64,000 nucleotides of DNA from Tessaracoccus sp. (GCF_016714275.1 NZ_JADJNP010000002.1:434001-498000); one strand, 5' to 3'; shown: positions 25,472-33,922, counted from the first letter of the stretch. Translations and numbers: made by a program. Notes: a model not told the origin generated them from the sequence alone.

Positions 25472-26118
25472 CCTACGCCCGCGACGTCGCCGCCGCCGAC
25501 GGTCGGCGCGACGGACGCGCCGAGGAGGCCCGCGAGGTCGCCCCCGACGTTCATGGCCAGCACCATGGTCCGGGCGGGCGTCAGCTCGATGACGCTGACG
25601 CCGCCCGGGTTCACGTGGAGCCGCTGGAAGTCGTCGAAACCGACGGCGAGGGCGTCGGCGAGGATCGCCTTGATGGGGTCGCCGTGGCTGAACACGAGCA
25701 CGACGCCGTCGTGCCGGGAGGCGAGGTCGGCGACGGCGCCCACGGAGCGGCGGGCCATCTCCGCCATCGCCTCGCCGCCCGGGAAGGTCACCGACGACGG
25801 CCGGGCCTGAATCTCGGCCCAGGCGGGTTCCGCGGCCAGCTCGGCGAGAGCGCGGCCGGTCCAGGCGCCGTACCCACACTCCGTGAGCTCTTCGACGGGC
25901 TCCGCGTCGGGGAAGCCCGCCAACGCCGCGGTCTCGCGGCAGCGTTGCAGCGGCGACGTGTAGGCCCCGGCCACGGGGACGCCGTCGAGGGAGCGGCGGA
26001 GCGCCGCGGCCTGAGCGCGGCCGACCTCGTCAAGGCCGACACCCTCCGCGCGGCCCGCGAGCACACCGTCGGCGTTGGCCGTCGAGCGCCCGTGCCGGAT
26101 CAGGACCACCTTCGTCAT
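25468..26118 (-). CDS. MSMEG_4193-type histidine phosphatase family protein
   Basis: 216 residues. Phosphoglycerate-mutase-like histidine phosphatase with LIRHGRSTANADGVLAG (catalytic His near residue 8), TSPLQRCRETAAL and VLVFSHGDPIKAILADAL (second His). First gene of the trio; substrate unknown. Divergent from uppP with a 77-bp gap. Confidence 0.9.
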   Translation of the reverse strand: MTKVVLIRHGRSTANADGVLAGRAEGVGLDEVGRAQAAALRRSLDGVPVAGAYTSPLQRCRETAALAGFPDAEPVEELTECGYGAWTGRALAELAAEPAWAEIQARPSSVTFPGGEAMAEMARRSVGAVADLASRHDGVVLVFSHGDPIKAILADALAVGFDDFQRLHVNPGGVSVIELTPARTMVLAMNVGGDLAGLLGASVAPTVGGGDVAGVG

Positions 26119-26195
26119 GGGCCCGATCCTAATTCGCCCCCGGCGCGCAGCCCAGTAGAGTGACCGACGCTCATCAACCTTCCGGAAGGGATGCC

Positions 26196-27020
26196 ATGGA
26201 CTGGCTGCAGGCGATCGTGCTCGGCATCGTTCAGGGACTCACGGAGTTCCTGCCCATCTCGTCGAGCGCGCACGTGTCGATCGTCGGCCAGCTGTTCTTC
26301 GAGGGCCGCGACCCCGGCGCCGCGTTCACGGCCGTCACGCAGCTCGGCACGGAGACCGCCGTCCTCGTCTACTTCCGCAAGGACATCTGGCGGATCATCA
26401 CGCAGTGGATCGGCTCGCTCACCGGGAAGGTCGACAAGTCCGACCCGGATGCACGCATGGGCTGGCTGGTCATCTTCGGCTCCGTGCCCATCGTGGTCCT
26501 CGGCCTGCTTTTCCAGGACGCCATCGACTCGACGCTGCGCAACCTGTGGATCACCGTCGCGATGCTGGCCGGCGTGGCGATCATCCTCGCGTTCGCGGAC
26601 CGGCACGGCTCGCGCAACACCCGTGAGCTGAAGGACCTGACCTGGCCGCATGGCATCCTCTACGGTCTGTTCCAGGCCTGCGCGCTCATCCCCGGCGTCT
26701 CTCGCTCGGGTGCGACGATCTCCGGTGGCCTCTTCCTCGGCTACACCCGAGAGGCTGCCACCCGGTACGCGTTCCTGCTCGCCATCCCCGCCGTGTTCGG
26801 GTCCGGCCTCTACAAGCTGAAGGACATCGGCGGCGACACCGCGGTCGCCTGGGGGCCGACGATCGCCGCCACGGTCATCGCGTTCGTCATCGGCTACGCC
26901 GTCATCGCGTGGCTGCTCCGGTACGTCTCCACGCACAACTTCACCCTGTTCGTGGTCTACCGCCTGGCCGTCGCGGCCGTCGTCGCCGTCCTCATCCTCA
27001 CTGGCGTCCTGGCGGCGTAG
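26196..27020 (+). CDS. uppP: Undecaprenyl-diphosphatase
   Basis: Integral membrane phosphatase that recycles undecaprenyl diphosphate for cell-wall synthesis. Signature motifs: GIVQGLTEFLPISSSAHVS at the N-terminus and LIPGVSRSGATISGG in the middle. About eight hydrophobic segments, 274 residues. ATG 26196 was chosen because GGAAGGGA precedes it by a few bases. Confidence 0.96.
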   Translation: MDWLQAIVLGIVQGLTEFLPISSSAHVSIVGQLFFEGRDPGAAFTAVTQLGTETAVLVYFRKDIWRIITQWIGSLTGKVDKSDPDARMGWLVIFGSVPIVVLGLLFQDAIDSTLRNLWITVAMLAGVAIILAFADRHGSRNTRELKDLTWPHGILYGLFQACALIPGVSRSGATISGGLFLGYTREAATRYAFLLAIPAVFGSGLYKLKDIGGDTAVAWGPTIAATVIAFVIGYAVIAWLLRYVSTHNFTLFVVYRLAVAAVVAVLILTGVLAA

Positions 27021-27029
27021 GGTCGGCGC

Positions 27030-28001
27030 ATGCAGACACGACCGCTCGGCGCCTCCGGGCTGCGGGTCTCGCGGCTGGGGCTGGGCACGATGGCCTGGGG
27101 CCGCGACGTCGAATGGGCGACGGCGCGGGCACTGCTGACCGAGTTCGTCGGCGCGGGCGGCACCCTCGTCGACACCGCTCCGGCATACGGCGCGGGCGTC
27201 GCGGAGAAGATGATCGGGAAGGCGATCGCGAGCGGGCTCCCCCGCGAATCGCTGATCATCGCGACCAAGGCCGGCTTCGTCGTCCGTGACGGCCGACGGC
27301 AGATCGACACCTCTCGCGGCGCCCTGCTGAACGACCTCGAGGCGTCGCTGCGGCGCCTCCGCACCGACCACGTCGATCTCTGGCAGGTCCACGCGTGGGG
27401 CGACGCGCCGATCGAGGAGACGCTGTCGGCGATGGACACCGCCGTCGCGCGAGGCATGGCGCGCTACGTCGGCGTCTCGAACTTCGTCGGCTGGCAGACC
27501 GCGACCGCCGCCACCTGGCAGGAGGCAGACCGCACGCGTACCCGGCTGTCGAGCGTGCAGGTGGAGTACTCGCTGCTGGCTCGCCGCGCGGAGGTCGAGG
27601 TCGTCGGCGCCGCCGCGCACCACCGGTTGGGCGTGCTGGCCTGGTCCTCGCTCGGTCGGGGCGTTCTTCCGGGTGCCTACCGCGGGGGCCGTCTCCCCCG
27701 AGGCTCGCGCGGCGCTTCGGAGCACTTCACCTGGTTCGTCGAGCCGTATCTTCAGCCCCGCTCGACGGCCATCGTCGACGCCGTCGCCCACGCCGCGCAG
27801 GGCTTGGGTCTGACGCCCGGCCAGGTCGCGCTGATGTGGGTGCGGGACGCCCCGCAGGTGGCGAGCGCGCTCGTCGGCCCCCGCACCGTCGACCAGTTGG
27901 TGGAGCTCCTAGAGGCCGAGGGCAAGGAGCTCGTCGCCCCGATCGTCGCCGCCCTCGACGACATCTCCGGTGGCCCGAACGCCCTCCGCCAGGCCGGTTG
28001 A
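27030..28001 (+). CDS. Aldo/keto reductase
   Basis: 323 residues, TIM-barrel AKR. VSRLGLGTMAWGRDVEW at the N-terminus, catalytic Asp/Tyr in VDTAPAYGAGVAEKM, Lys in LIIATKAGFVVRD and His in VDLWQVHAWGD. YVGVSNFVGWQ is also typical. The substrate is unassigned. It starts 9 bp after uppP and may be co-transcribed. The stop TGA lies in GGTTGAG, similar to the repeat-derived stops elsewhere. Confidence 0.92.
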   Translation: MQTRPLGASGLRVSRLGLGTMAWGRDVEWATARALLTEFVGAGGTLVDTAPAYGAGVAEKMIGKAIASGLPRESLIIATKAGFVVRDGRRQIDTSRGALLNDLEASLRRLRTDHVDLWQVHAWGDAPIEETLSAMDTAVARGMARYVGVSNFVGWQTATAATWQEADRTRTRLSSVQVEYSLLARRAEVEVVGAAAHHRLGVLAWSSLGRGVLPGAYRGGRLPRGSRGASEHFTWFVEPYLQPRSTAIVDAVAHAAQGLGLTPGQVALMWVRDAPQVASALVGPRTVDQLVELLEAEGKELVAPIVAALDDISGGPNALRQAG

Positions 28002-28104
28002 GAACTGCGCCGCGAGCCGCGTCTCATGTGGGCCGCGCCGATTGTGCAACCTGGGTCCAGACCTGCTAACGTTTCGTGTCGCGCTCCCGTGAGGGAGTCC
28101 ACCA

Positions 28105-28192
28105 GTCCGGGTGGCGGAATAGGTAGACGCGCTAGCTTGAGGTGCTAGTGCCCGTTAAGGGCGTGGAGGTTCAAGTCCTCTCTCGGACACCA
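28105..28192 (+). tRNA. tRNA-Leu (anticodon GAG)
   Basis: Acceptor stem GTCCGGG pairs with CTCGGAC plus discriminator A and an encoded CCA (28190-28192). The anticodon stem 28132-28136/28144-28148 closes a 7-nt loop with anticodon GAG at 28139-28141. A long variable arm (TGCCCGTTAAGGGCG) and a T-arm with GGTTCAAGTCC fit a class II Leu tRNA. A possible -10 TAACGT lies at 28067-28072. Its 3' end is the attachment site of a genomic island, and the encoded CCA comes from the island side. Confidence 0.96.
28167..28190 (+). other. attL core (24-bp direct repeat, tRNA 3' end)
   Basis: 24 bases AGGTTCAAG...TCTCGGACAC, identical to 34000-34023. The match ends exactly at both borders (C vs A downstream, G vs A upstream). 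Confidence 0.9.
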
Positions 28193-28194
28193 GG

Positions 28195-28239
28195 AAAGCC
28201 CCTGGTCAAACGGCATCAAACCCGTTTGACTAGGGGTTT
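28195..28239 (+). terminator. Terminator brought by the island behind tRNA-Leu
   Basis: Long hairpin: AAA-CCCCTGGTCAAACGG pairs with CCGTTTGACTAGGGG-TTT (one bulged G, one G-U), 7-nt loop, followed by a T-rich stretch (TTTCGTCATTTCG). It replaces the chromosomal tRNA terminator now found beyond attR at 34030-34072. Confidence 0.75.
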
Positions 28240-28284
28240 CGTCATTTCGTCGCTCCGCCACTGTCCGCCAGAATGCGCCACTCT

Positions 28285-28317
28285 GGTGCACGTTCGGTGC
28301 ACGTTCGGTGCACGAAA
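28285..28317. repeat. Three tandem 11-bp repeats, putative integrase arm sites (left)
   Basis: Units GGTGCACGTTC, GGTGCACGTTC, GGTGCACGAAA in perfect 11-bp phase, about 100 bp inside attL. A matching two-unit set lies near the right end (33923-33944). Confidence 0.6.
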
Positions 28318-28459
28318 TCGTGGATCTCAAAGCTTGCTCAGCCGCAACCCATGGCACACGACCCCTCCTCGTTGGCCAGGTTACGCGGGGCCAACGATCG
28401 CTCGCGCCCCGGCCGCAGCCAGTCCGGGTTCTATAGGTAACCGGGAAGAGGTGAATGAG

Positions 28460-28660
28460 ATGGCGAGAGCCCAAGCTACCGACACGAAGACACATCCGCG
28501 GTACGCGACGCTCGCGGAGGCTGTCGAGTACTGCAGGAGTTCACGGCGGTCCCTTGAGCGCCGTATCGCGGAGGGCAAGCTGACGCGCTACAAGAACGGC
28601 TTCCGAGTCCTCGTCGACCTCAACGAGATCGACTCCCTTCTCCGGGGCGACATCGTCTGA
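28460..28660 (+). CDS. Excisionase-like MerR/helix-turn-helix protein
   Basis: 66 residues: YATLAEAVEYCRSSRRSLER, then IAEGKLTRYKNGFRVLVDLN, the fold of small excisionase/AlpA-type DNA-binding proteins (recognition helix then a wing). The ATG at 28460 follows GGAAGAGG by 8 nt; GTG 28451 is an alternative. Its place between attL and the integrase gene supports a role as recombination directionality factor (inference). Confidence 0.75.
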   Translation: MARAQATDTKTHPRYATLAEAVEYCRSSRRSLERRIAEGKLTRYKNGFRVLVDLNEIDSLLRGDIV

Positions 28661-28791
28661 CCGTCCGGCGCACCGGTACGGCCCAGCTTTCCATGTCCGC
28701 TCCGCGCCAAGCGCGGAAAGCGGCACGCACGCACGTTCGGCGGCCGCTCGACGGCTCTCGGGTCCCGACCCAGGCAGACAGATGTCGGCCG

Positions 28792-30030
28792 TCAGTGCCC
28801 GGGTGTCTCGGGGTTCGCAGCCGCGTTGCGGCGTGCGTTGGCGAGTTGGGCGGACATCTTGCGCGCCCTTTCGGCATCGCGTTCTCTCGTCGCCGTTTGA
28901 TAGCTCAGTGCCATCGTCGGAGTTGTGTGTCCGAGCATCGCCTGAATCTCCCGAACGGAGGCCCCGGCAGCGGCAGCGAGTGTCGCCGCTGTAGCGCGGA
29001 GATCGTGATCCTTAAGCTCGCTGCGCCCGATCTCATTCGCGGCCTTCTTGTGGATCCGGCGGAGCACGTCGTCGTTCAGCGGCTTGCCGAGAGCATCGCA
29101 GAAGAGCAACTCCTCCGGCTTCAGTAGGCCCCTGCTCTTGCGCCACACTCTCAGATCCGCGACCGTGTCATGCACCAGTGACAGCGTCCGCAGCGACGCA
29201 CGTGTCTTCGGTGTCTGAATCACGAGGGTCCGCTTACCGCCAGCGCCGCCCACCTTCGCAACAGTCCCCGCGACCGTCACCGTCTCCGCCATGAGGTCAA
29301 GGTCCTTCGACCTCAAGGCAAGGACCTCTCCGATCCGCAAGCCACAAGTGACCTGAATGGTCAAGGCCGCCCTGGCCCACGGCTCCTCGACCGACTCGAG
29401 AAAGCGAGCGACCTCCACCAGCGATAGAGACTGCGGCTCGCGTGCCCGATCAGGCGCCCCAGCACCCCGCAGCGTGCAAGGGGTCACGTCGATCAACTCG
29501 GCCACCACCGCGTCGTCGAAGACGGAAACGAGCAACTCATAGGCCTTACCTCCTTGCGTTCGGGTCCTGCTGGGTGGTCCGTTCCAGCGCCACGCATGAA
29601 CATGGGTTCGCCTGACTTCAGTTATCCTCATGTCCCCCAGTTCAGTACCGTCGAGGTTGAGTCGAGCCAGTTTGCGATAGTTGTCCGCTGTGGTCTGCTT
29701 GATCGGCCGACGGCTGCGGCTCTGCCGCTCAGAAATGCAGCTGGCGACCCACTCACTGACCGTCGGTACGCTCGCCAACACCTCCGCCGCGCGCTCTTCG
29801 GCCGCAACCCGCTCGGCCTCCGCACGGACCGCCGCCTCGGCTGCCTCGGCCCTGGCCGCAGGGCTCGTCCACGTTCCGTACTCGATGAGCCTCCGCTCGG
29901 CGGCGACCCAGGCACTCGCATCGGTCTTGTGCGTGAAGGTTGCGGGCGCATTGTGGCGCTTCCCATCGGGACCCACATAGCTTGCCTGGTAGCGGTTGCT
30001 AGGTAGTTTCCGGATCCGGCCAAATCGCAT
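28792..30030 (-). CDS. Tyrosine recombinase / integrase
   Basis: 412 residues. The N-terminal arm-binding AP2-like domain is visible in RKLPSNRYQASYVGPDGKRH, the core-binding domain follows, and the catalytic domain has Arg in TCGLRIGEVLAL, HxxR in DHDLRATAATLAAAAG, His in MLGHTTPTMALSYQ and the nucleophile Tyr in the same segment. All catalytic residues appear intact. ATG 30030 is preferred (MRFGRIRKLPSNRY); a start 16 codons upstream is open. Expected to act on the tRNA-Leu att sites. Confidence 0.93.
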   Translation of the reverse strand: MRFGRIRKLPSNRYQASYVGPDGKRHNAPATFTHKTDASAWVAAERRLIEYGTWTSPAARAEAAEAAVRAEAERVAAEERAAEVLASVPTVSEWVASCISERQSRSRRPIKQTTADNYRKLARLNLDGTELGDMRITEVRRTHVHAWRWNGPPSRTRTQGGKAYELLVSVFDDAVVAELIDVTPCTLRGAGAPDRAREPQSLSLVEVARFLESVEEPWARAALTIQVTCGLRIGEVLALRSKDLDLMAETVTVAGTVAKVGGAGGKRTLVIQTPKTRASLRTLSLVHDTVADLRVWRKSRGLLKPEELLFCDALGKPLNDDVLRRIHKKAANEIGRSELKDHDLRATAATLAAAAGASVREIQAMLGHTTPTMALSYQTATRERDAERARKMSAQLANARRNAAANPETPGH

Positions 30031-30262
30031 GACGCTCAACACCCCCTCTGAGCGCGCAGCCGGGCGCTCCACCAGCACCCGCAGCGACCGTGCCGCAAGG
30101 TCAGGAACAGGTCCTCAACCCGACGCCGGATCGGCTCTGCTGTCATCTGGAGCAACACGACCTCGGTTCTCGCGTGTGCATGCCAAGTGCTCATACGAAC
30201 CAGAACCCGAGCCAACCCCGACGACAGCGGGGTCCGCTGAAGGTTTGGTTGACCTCCGGGGT

Positions 30263-31123
30263 TTATGCCGCCAGTCTAGCGGTTGGTTTCATGATGAGTT
30301 CGAACTCGACCGGGGTGAGTTTCCCGAGCCTGCGTTGACGGCGTTTCCGGTGGTACTTCCCCTCGATCCAGGACACGATCGCTAGCCGCAGTTCCTCTCG
30401 TGTACTCCAGGACCGTCGGTCGAGGACGTTCTTCTGCAGGAGCGCGAAGAACGACTCCATCGCGGCGTTGTCACCGCATGCCCCCACGCGGCCCATGGAG
30501 CCGGTCAGGCCGTGGCGTTTGAGGGCCTTCAGGAAGCGTCTGGAGCGGAATTGGGACCCGCGGTCGGAATGCACGATCACCCCGGCGGGCCGGCCTCGGT
30601 GGGCCACTGCCATCTGGAGCGCGTTGACGGCGATACGGGCCTTCATCCGCGAATCGATCGAGTAGCCCACGATCCGGTTGGAGAACACGTCCTTGATCGC
30701 ACAAAGGTAGACCTTGCCCTCGCGGGTGCGGTGCTCGGTGATGTCGCTCAGCCATAGCTCGTTGGGGCCGTCGGCGCTGAACTGCCTGTTGACCAGGTCA
30801 TCGTGGACGGGAGCGCCGGCCTTCTTGTACCGGGTCTTGCGCCTGGTGAACACCGACTGGATGCCAGCGACCCGGCACAGCCGCCACACTCTGCGCTCCG
30901 ACAACTCGTAGCCCAACTCGGCAATGTCATCGGCCAGGACGCGGTAGCCGCCCTCCGGGTCATCATCGTGGAGCTGGTGGAGCACGTCGATCAGCTCACG
31001 CTCTTCGGCCTCGCGGGCCGACACCGGCTGCTTGAGCCACTTGTAGTAGCCCTGCTTGGAGAATCCCAACACCCGACACGCGACCGCCACCGGCACCCTC
31101 ACGGTGGCACCGACCGCAGCCAT
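30263..31123 (-). CDS. IS3-family transposase OrfB (DDE integrase core)
   Basis: 286 residues. HTH_21-like N-terminus (VACRVLGFSKQGYYKWLKQP), then the rve core: first Asp in LWLSDITEHRTREGKVYL, second Asp in GVIVHSDRGSQFRSRRF, Glu in GDNAAMESFFALLQKN. The DDE triad is intact. It lies 21 bp after orfA in the same frame, separated by stop codons. Confidence 0.93.
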   Translation of the reverse strand: MAAVGATVRVPVAVACRVLGFSKQGYYKWLKQPVSAREAEERELIDVLHQLHDDDPEGGYRVLADDIAELGYELSERRVWRLCRVAGIQSVFTRRKTRYKKAGAPVHDDLVNRQFSADGPNELWLSDITEHRTREGKVYLCAIKDVFSNRIVGYSIDSRMKARIAVNALQMAVAHRGRPAGVIVHSDRGSQFRSRRFLKALKRHGLTGSMGRVGACGDNAAMESFFALLQKNVLDRRSWSTREELRLAIVSWIEGKYHRKRRQRRLGKLTPVEFELIMKPTARLAA

Positions 31124-31144
31124 CTCCCTTCACGAGCGGGTAGA

Positions 31145-31439
31145 TCATTTTGGGGGCGTGATGTGAGCCTGCGACAGATACGCCGCCGCTCGCCGTAGGA
31201 CCTCGTTCTCCATCTCCAGCTCGCGGATCCTGCGTAACGCCTGGGCCATGTCCTTGCGCTGCTCAGGATCGGTGGTCGGGGTCATCCCGTGGGACTGGAA
31301 GCGAGCGTCGCGGACCCAGGCTTGAAGGGGTGGTCTTGGCCATCCCCATGTCCTTGGCGACCTGCTTCTGCGGGATGCCTGAGGCGACCAGCGCGACCGC
31401 GTCGCGCTTGAACTCGTCGGTGTAAGCGATCTTCGGCAT
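31145..31439 (-). pseudogene. IS3-family OrfA, frameshifted
   Basis: Two frames together give a full OrfA: MPKIAYTDEFKRDAVALVAS...QKQVAKDMGMAKTT in one, LQAWVRDARFQSHGMT...RRIRELEMENEVLRRAAAYL in the next. The break is at the GGGG run 31327-31330 (four C on the coding strand where three would keep the frame). The C-terminal leucine-zipper is intact. It is either a real inactivating insertion or a homopolymer sequencing error. Confidence 0.8.
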
Positions 31440-31507
31440 GGATGCCATCCTTCCAGCACGACCCTCTCGTGAGAGTCATGCGATCTTGGAGTCAACCAAA
31501 CCTTCAG

Positions 31508-31746
31508 CAGTCCCGATCGTGTGTACCACCAACGCGATCGAGTCCGTGAACGCCAGGATCCGGAAAGCGGTGAAGGCCCGTGGGCACTTCCCGAACGAGC
31601 AGGCCGCGCTCAAGTGTGTCTACCTCGCGGTCATGGCGCTCGATCCGACCGGTAAGGGACGGGCCCGGTGGACCCAACGCTGGAAGGGCGCCCTCAACGC
31701 CTTCGACATCACCTTCAACGGCCGGCTGTCCGCCCACAGCCACTAA
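31508..31746 (+). pseudogene. IS256-family transposase, C-terminal remnant (IS-A)
   Basis: Only the last ~80 residues remain: VCTTNAIESVNARIRKAVKA, GHFPNEQAALKCVYLAVMAL, RWTQRWKGALNAFDITFNGR, then a TAA stop. IS256 family members are about 400 aa. It is truncated at its 5' side exactly where the IS3 element ends. The outer end with ACTTGACAGTCCC follows at 31767-31779. Confidence 0.85.
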
Positions 31747-31796
31747 CCATGAGATACACCGAAAACTTGACAGTCCCTAGTTGGCAGGATTTCTTG

Positions 31797-31826
31797 GGTC
31801 TGTCAAGTTAACGGTGTAAGTCATGG
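31797..31826. repeat. IS256-type terminal repeat of IS-B, facing IS-A
   Basis: GGGTCTGTCAAGTTAACGGTG here is the mirror of the IS-A end (GGGACTGTCAAGTTTTCGGTG on the minus strand). The two ends face each other, 17 bp apart (31780-31796). Confidence 0.65.
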
Positions 31827-32230
31827 TTAGTGGCTGTGGGCGGACAGTCGGCCGTTGAAGGTGATGTCGAAGGCGTTGAGTGCCTGCTTCCATCGTTGGG
31901 TCCAGCGGGCTCGGCCCTTGCCGGTGGGATCGAGGGCCAAGCTCGCGATGGAGGTGTGTTCGCGCATGTTGGTGCCGCCGGTCTCGATCCAGATGGTGTT
32001 GTGGACGATGCGGTCCATGATCGCGTCGGCGTGGACTCCGGAGCCGAGTCTCTGGCGCCAGTCCTTCTTCGCGTACTTGGTGCAGAACACGGTGGAGGTG
32101 GTGTCGTAGCGGCGTTCGAGCAACTCGAGCAGCATGCTGCGGATGCCGTCGTCGGGTGGGTCGAGGAGCCACTCGTCGACCACGAGGAGCGTGAACGCGG
32201 CGTACTTGCGGCACGAGGCCCGATCGGCGG
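31827..32230 (-). pseudogene. Chimeric remnant: IstB (IS21) C-terminal part fused to IS256 transposase C-terminus (IS-B)
   Basis: In one open frame the first part is IstB-like ATPase: VVDEWLLDPPDDGIRSMLLE, YDTTSTVFCTKYAKKDWRQR, GVHADAIMDRIVHNTIW, NMREHTSIAS. It continues without break as LALDPTGKGRARWTQRWKQA and ends LNAFDITFNGRLSAHSH, the IS256 C-terminus also seen in IS-A. The junction is at about 31944-31955. There is no start codon in a suitable context; GTG 32183 is the first. IstB Walker A is missing. Unlikely to be functional. Confidence 0.8.
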
Positions 32231-32375
32231 CTGACGAATGCGGTTCCGACTAGGCTAGAGAGCTCGTTGGGCTGACAAGCTTCGAACAGGTGCGTCACGA
32301 GCCAGGCGAGAGGCCACTCGACACACGCGGATCGAATCCACACATTCTGCCTATCGGCATGCAAGACTTCGATCC

Positions 32376-32966
32376 ATGAAGGAACTCGGTGACGACCTCC
32401 CTCCGACATTCACCACCGAGACCGCCAGACTCCAGGGAGTCCATCCACGCGACCTGTACGCCTGGCGGGACGCCGGGCATGTGGTGGAACTCTCGCGTGG
32501 CGTCTTCCGTCGAGCTGACGCCGCACCGGCGTCGTACCCGGACGCTCTGGCGGTGGCGTACCGAACGCCCCGCGCCATCGTGTGCTGCGTGTCGGCCGCA
32601 GCAGTTCACGACCTAACCGACGAGATGCCCCTGGCCGTGCAGATCGCCGTGCCGGCCAGATCCCACACCCCCGTCATCGACTACCCGTCGGTGACCGTCT
32701 TCCGATTCGCCGAATCGATCTTCGAACTCGGGCTCACCTCCTTCGACGCAGCCCCCGACGAGCCCGTGCGGATCTACGACCCGGCCCGCACGGTGGTCGA
32801 CCTCATGCGGTTCCGGCGACGCTTCGGTGAACCAGTCGCCCACGCTGCCCTCCACCGGTATTTGGCCTCCCCCGGAGCCCGCCCGGCCGGGCTGCTGGAC
32901 TATGCCGAAGCCCTCGGCGTGTTCGGCCCCATGCGCTCCGCCCTCGACGTGGCCAGCGCCCGATGA
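32376..32966 (+). CDS. AbiEi-type antitoxin / transcriptional regulator
   Basis: 196 residues. The N-terminal winged-helix-like segment (FTTETARLQGVHPRDLYAWR, VVELSRGVFRRAD) and the domain with ARTVVDLMRFRRRFGEPVAH are typical of the AbiEi antitoxin family, which represses its own operon. The ATG of the toxin overlaps its stop (ATGA). Bases 32231-32375 upstream hold no gene; they should contain the promoter. Confidence 0.88.
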   Translation: MKELGDDLPPTFTTETARLQGVHPRDLYAWRDAGHVVELSRGVFRRADAAPASYPDALAVAYRTPRAIVCCVSAAAVHDLTDEMPLAVQIAVPARSHTPVIDYPSVTVFRFAESIFELGLTSFDAAPDEPVRIYDPARTVVDLMRFRRRFGEPVAHAALHRYLASPGARPAGLLDYAEALGVFGPMRSALDVASAR

Positions 32967-33874
32967 ACAGACCAACGCGGGACAGCCCAGCAGGCCGCGC
33001 CTACCTCGACCTGCAGAACCGAGCACGACGGGACCGTCGCGGCACCCAGGAACTGCTGACCATGTACGTCGTGGAGCGCTGGCTAGCCCGCCTGTCCACC
33101 TCGCCCTACGCAGATGACTTCGTCCTGAAGGGCGGGATGCTGCTCGCAACCTTCGGCGCCCGTCGCCCCACCGTCGACGCCGACGCCCTGGCCAGGAACA
33201 TGGCCTCCGATGCCGACACCGTCGCAGCACGCATCGCCGAAATCGCCTCACTCCCCGACCCCAACGACGGCGTCGAGTTCCTCACCGCAACGATCACCAC
33301 CGCCGCGATCCGCGACGACGCGCTCTACTCAGGAGTCCGCGTAACGATGCTCGCGCAGCTAGCGACCGCGCAGGTCAAGCTCCGCCTCGACATCAACTTC
33401 GGCGACCCCATCACCCCCGCACCGCTCCAAGTCCAGCTCCCATCCCTGCGCCCCGGTACCGATCCCATCTCAATCCTGGGCTACCCCGTCGAGACAGTCC
33501 TGGCTGAGAAGCTGGTCACTGCCATCGAACTGGGCCAAGCCAACACCCGCGTCCGCGACTTCGTCGACATCTACCTCCTCACCGGCACACAGACCCTGCG
33601 ATGCGGGCCTCTACGTGCCGCAGTCGAGGCGACCTCGCAGTTCCGCGGCGTGACACTCAACTCACTCGCCCAGGCCACCGCAGGGCTCGGGGCCCTCCGA
33701 GCCGAGACCTACACTGCCTACCGCAGAGGGCTCGGGCCCATCGGCCTTGCACTCCCCCACCAGTTCACCGCACTCATCGCGGCCGACGCCGAGTTCATCG
33801 ACCCAGTCCTAACTCGGCTCCCCCCGGATGCCACCTGGGACCCCACCACCCGACGATGGGTCCAACCCTCGTGA
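32963..33874 (+). CDS. AbiEii/AbiGii-type nucleotidyltransferase toxin
   Basis: 303 residues. The N-terminal FVLKGGMLLATFGARRPTVD with the following AD pair gives the GG...TxDxD nucleotidyltransferase signature. VRDFVDIYLLTG and YPVETVLAEKLVTAIELG are further family motifs (DUF1814-like). Type IV/AbiE toxins of this class are nucleotidyltransferases; the related MenT toxins modify tRNA. It forms an operon with the upstream antitoxin and is the only obvious cargo of the island, perhaps stabilising it or giving phage defence (inference). Confidence 0.9.
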   Translation: MNRPTRDSPAGRAYLDLQNRARRDRRGTQELLTMYVVERWLARLSTSPYADDFVLKGGMLLATFGARRPTVDADALARNMASDADTVAARIAEIASLPDPNDGVEFLTATITTAAIRDDALYSGVRVTMLAQLATAQVKLRLDINFGDPITPAPLQVQLPSLRPGTDPISILGYPVETVLAEKLVTAIELGQANTRVRDFVDIYLLTGTQTLRCGPLRAAVEATSQFRGVTLNSLAQATAGLGALRAETYTAYRRGLGPIGLALPHQFTALIAADAEFIDPVLTRLPPDATWDPTTRRWVQPS

Positions 33875-33922
33875 CCTCAGCCCCACCGACCCCGCCCCCG
33901 GGGAACCCACCCCAGATCCTTC

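Larger units (their letters stand above)
30238..31505 (-). mobile_element. IS3-family insertion sequence
   Basis: About 1.27 kb bounded by inverted repeats TGAAGGTTTGGTTGAC (30238-30253) and its complement at 31490-31505 (followed inward by CTCC/TCC). Ends are TG...CA. No target duplication is evident: the bases outside are TCCGC on the left and GCAGT on the right. It lies against an IS256 transposase remnant on its right. Confidence 0.85.

Noticed and set aside
28285..28317. Start of a CRISPR array
   Set aside because: Units are 11 bp, contiguous, without spacers and without cas genes.
31321..31335. Programmed frameshift in the IS3 orfA
   Set aside because: IS3 programmed shifts occur near the orfA 3' end at A-rich slippery sites; this one is in the middle of orfA at a C run and breaks the protein.
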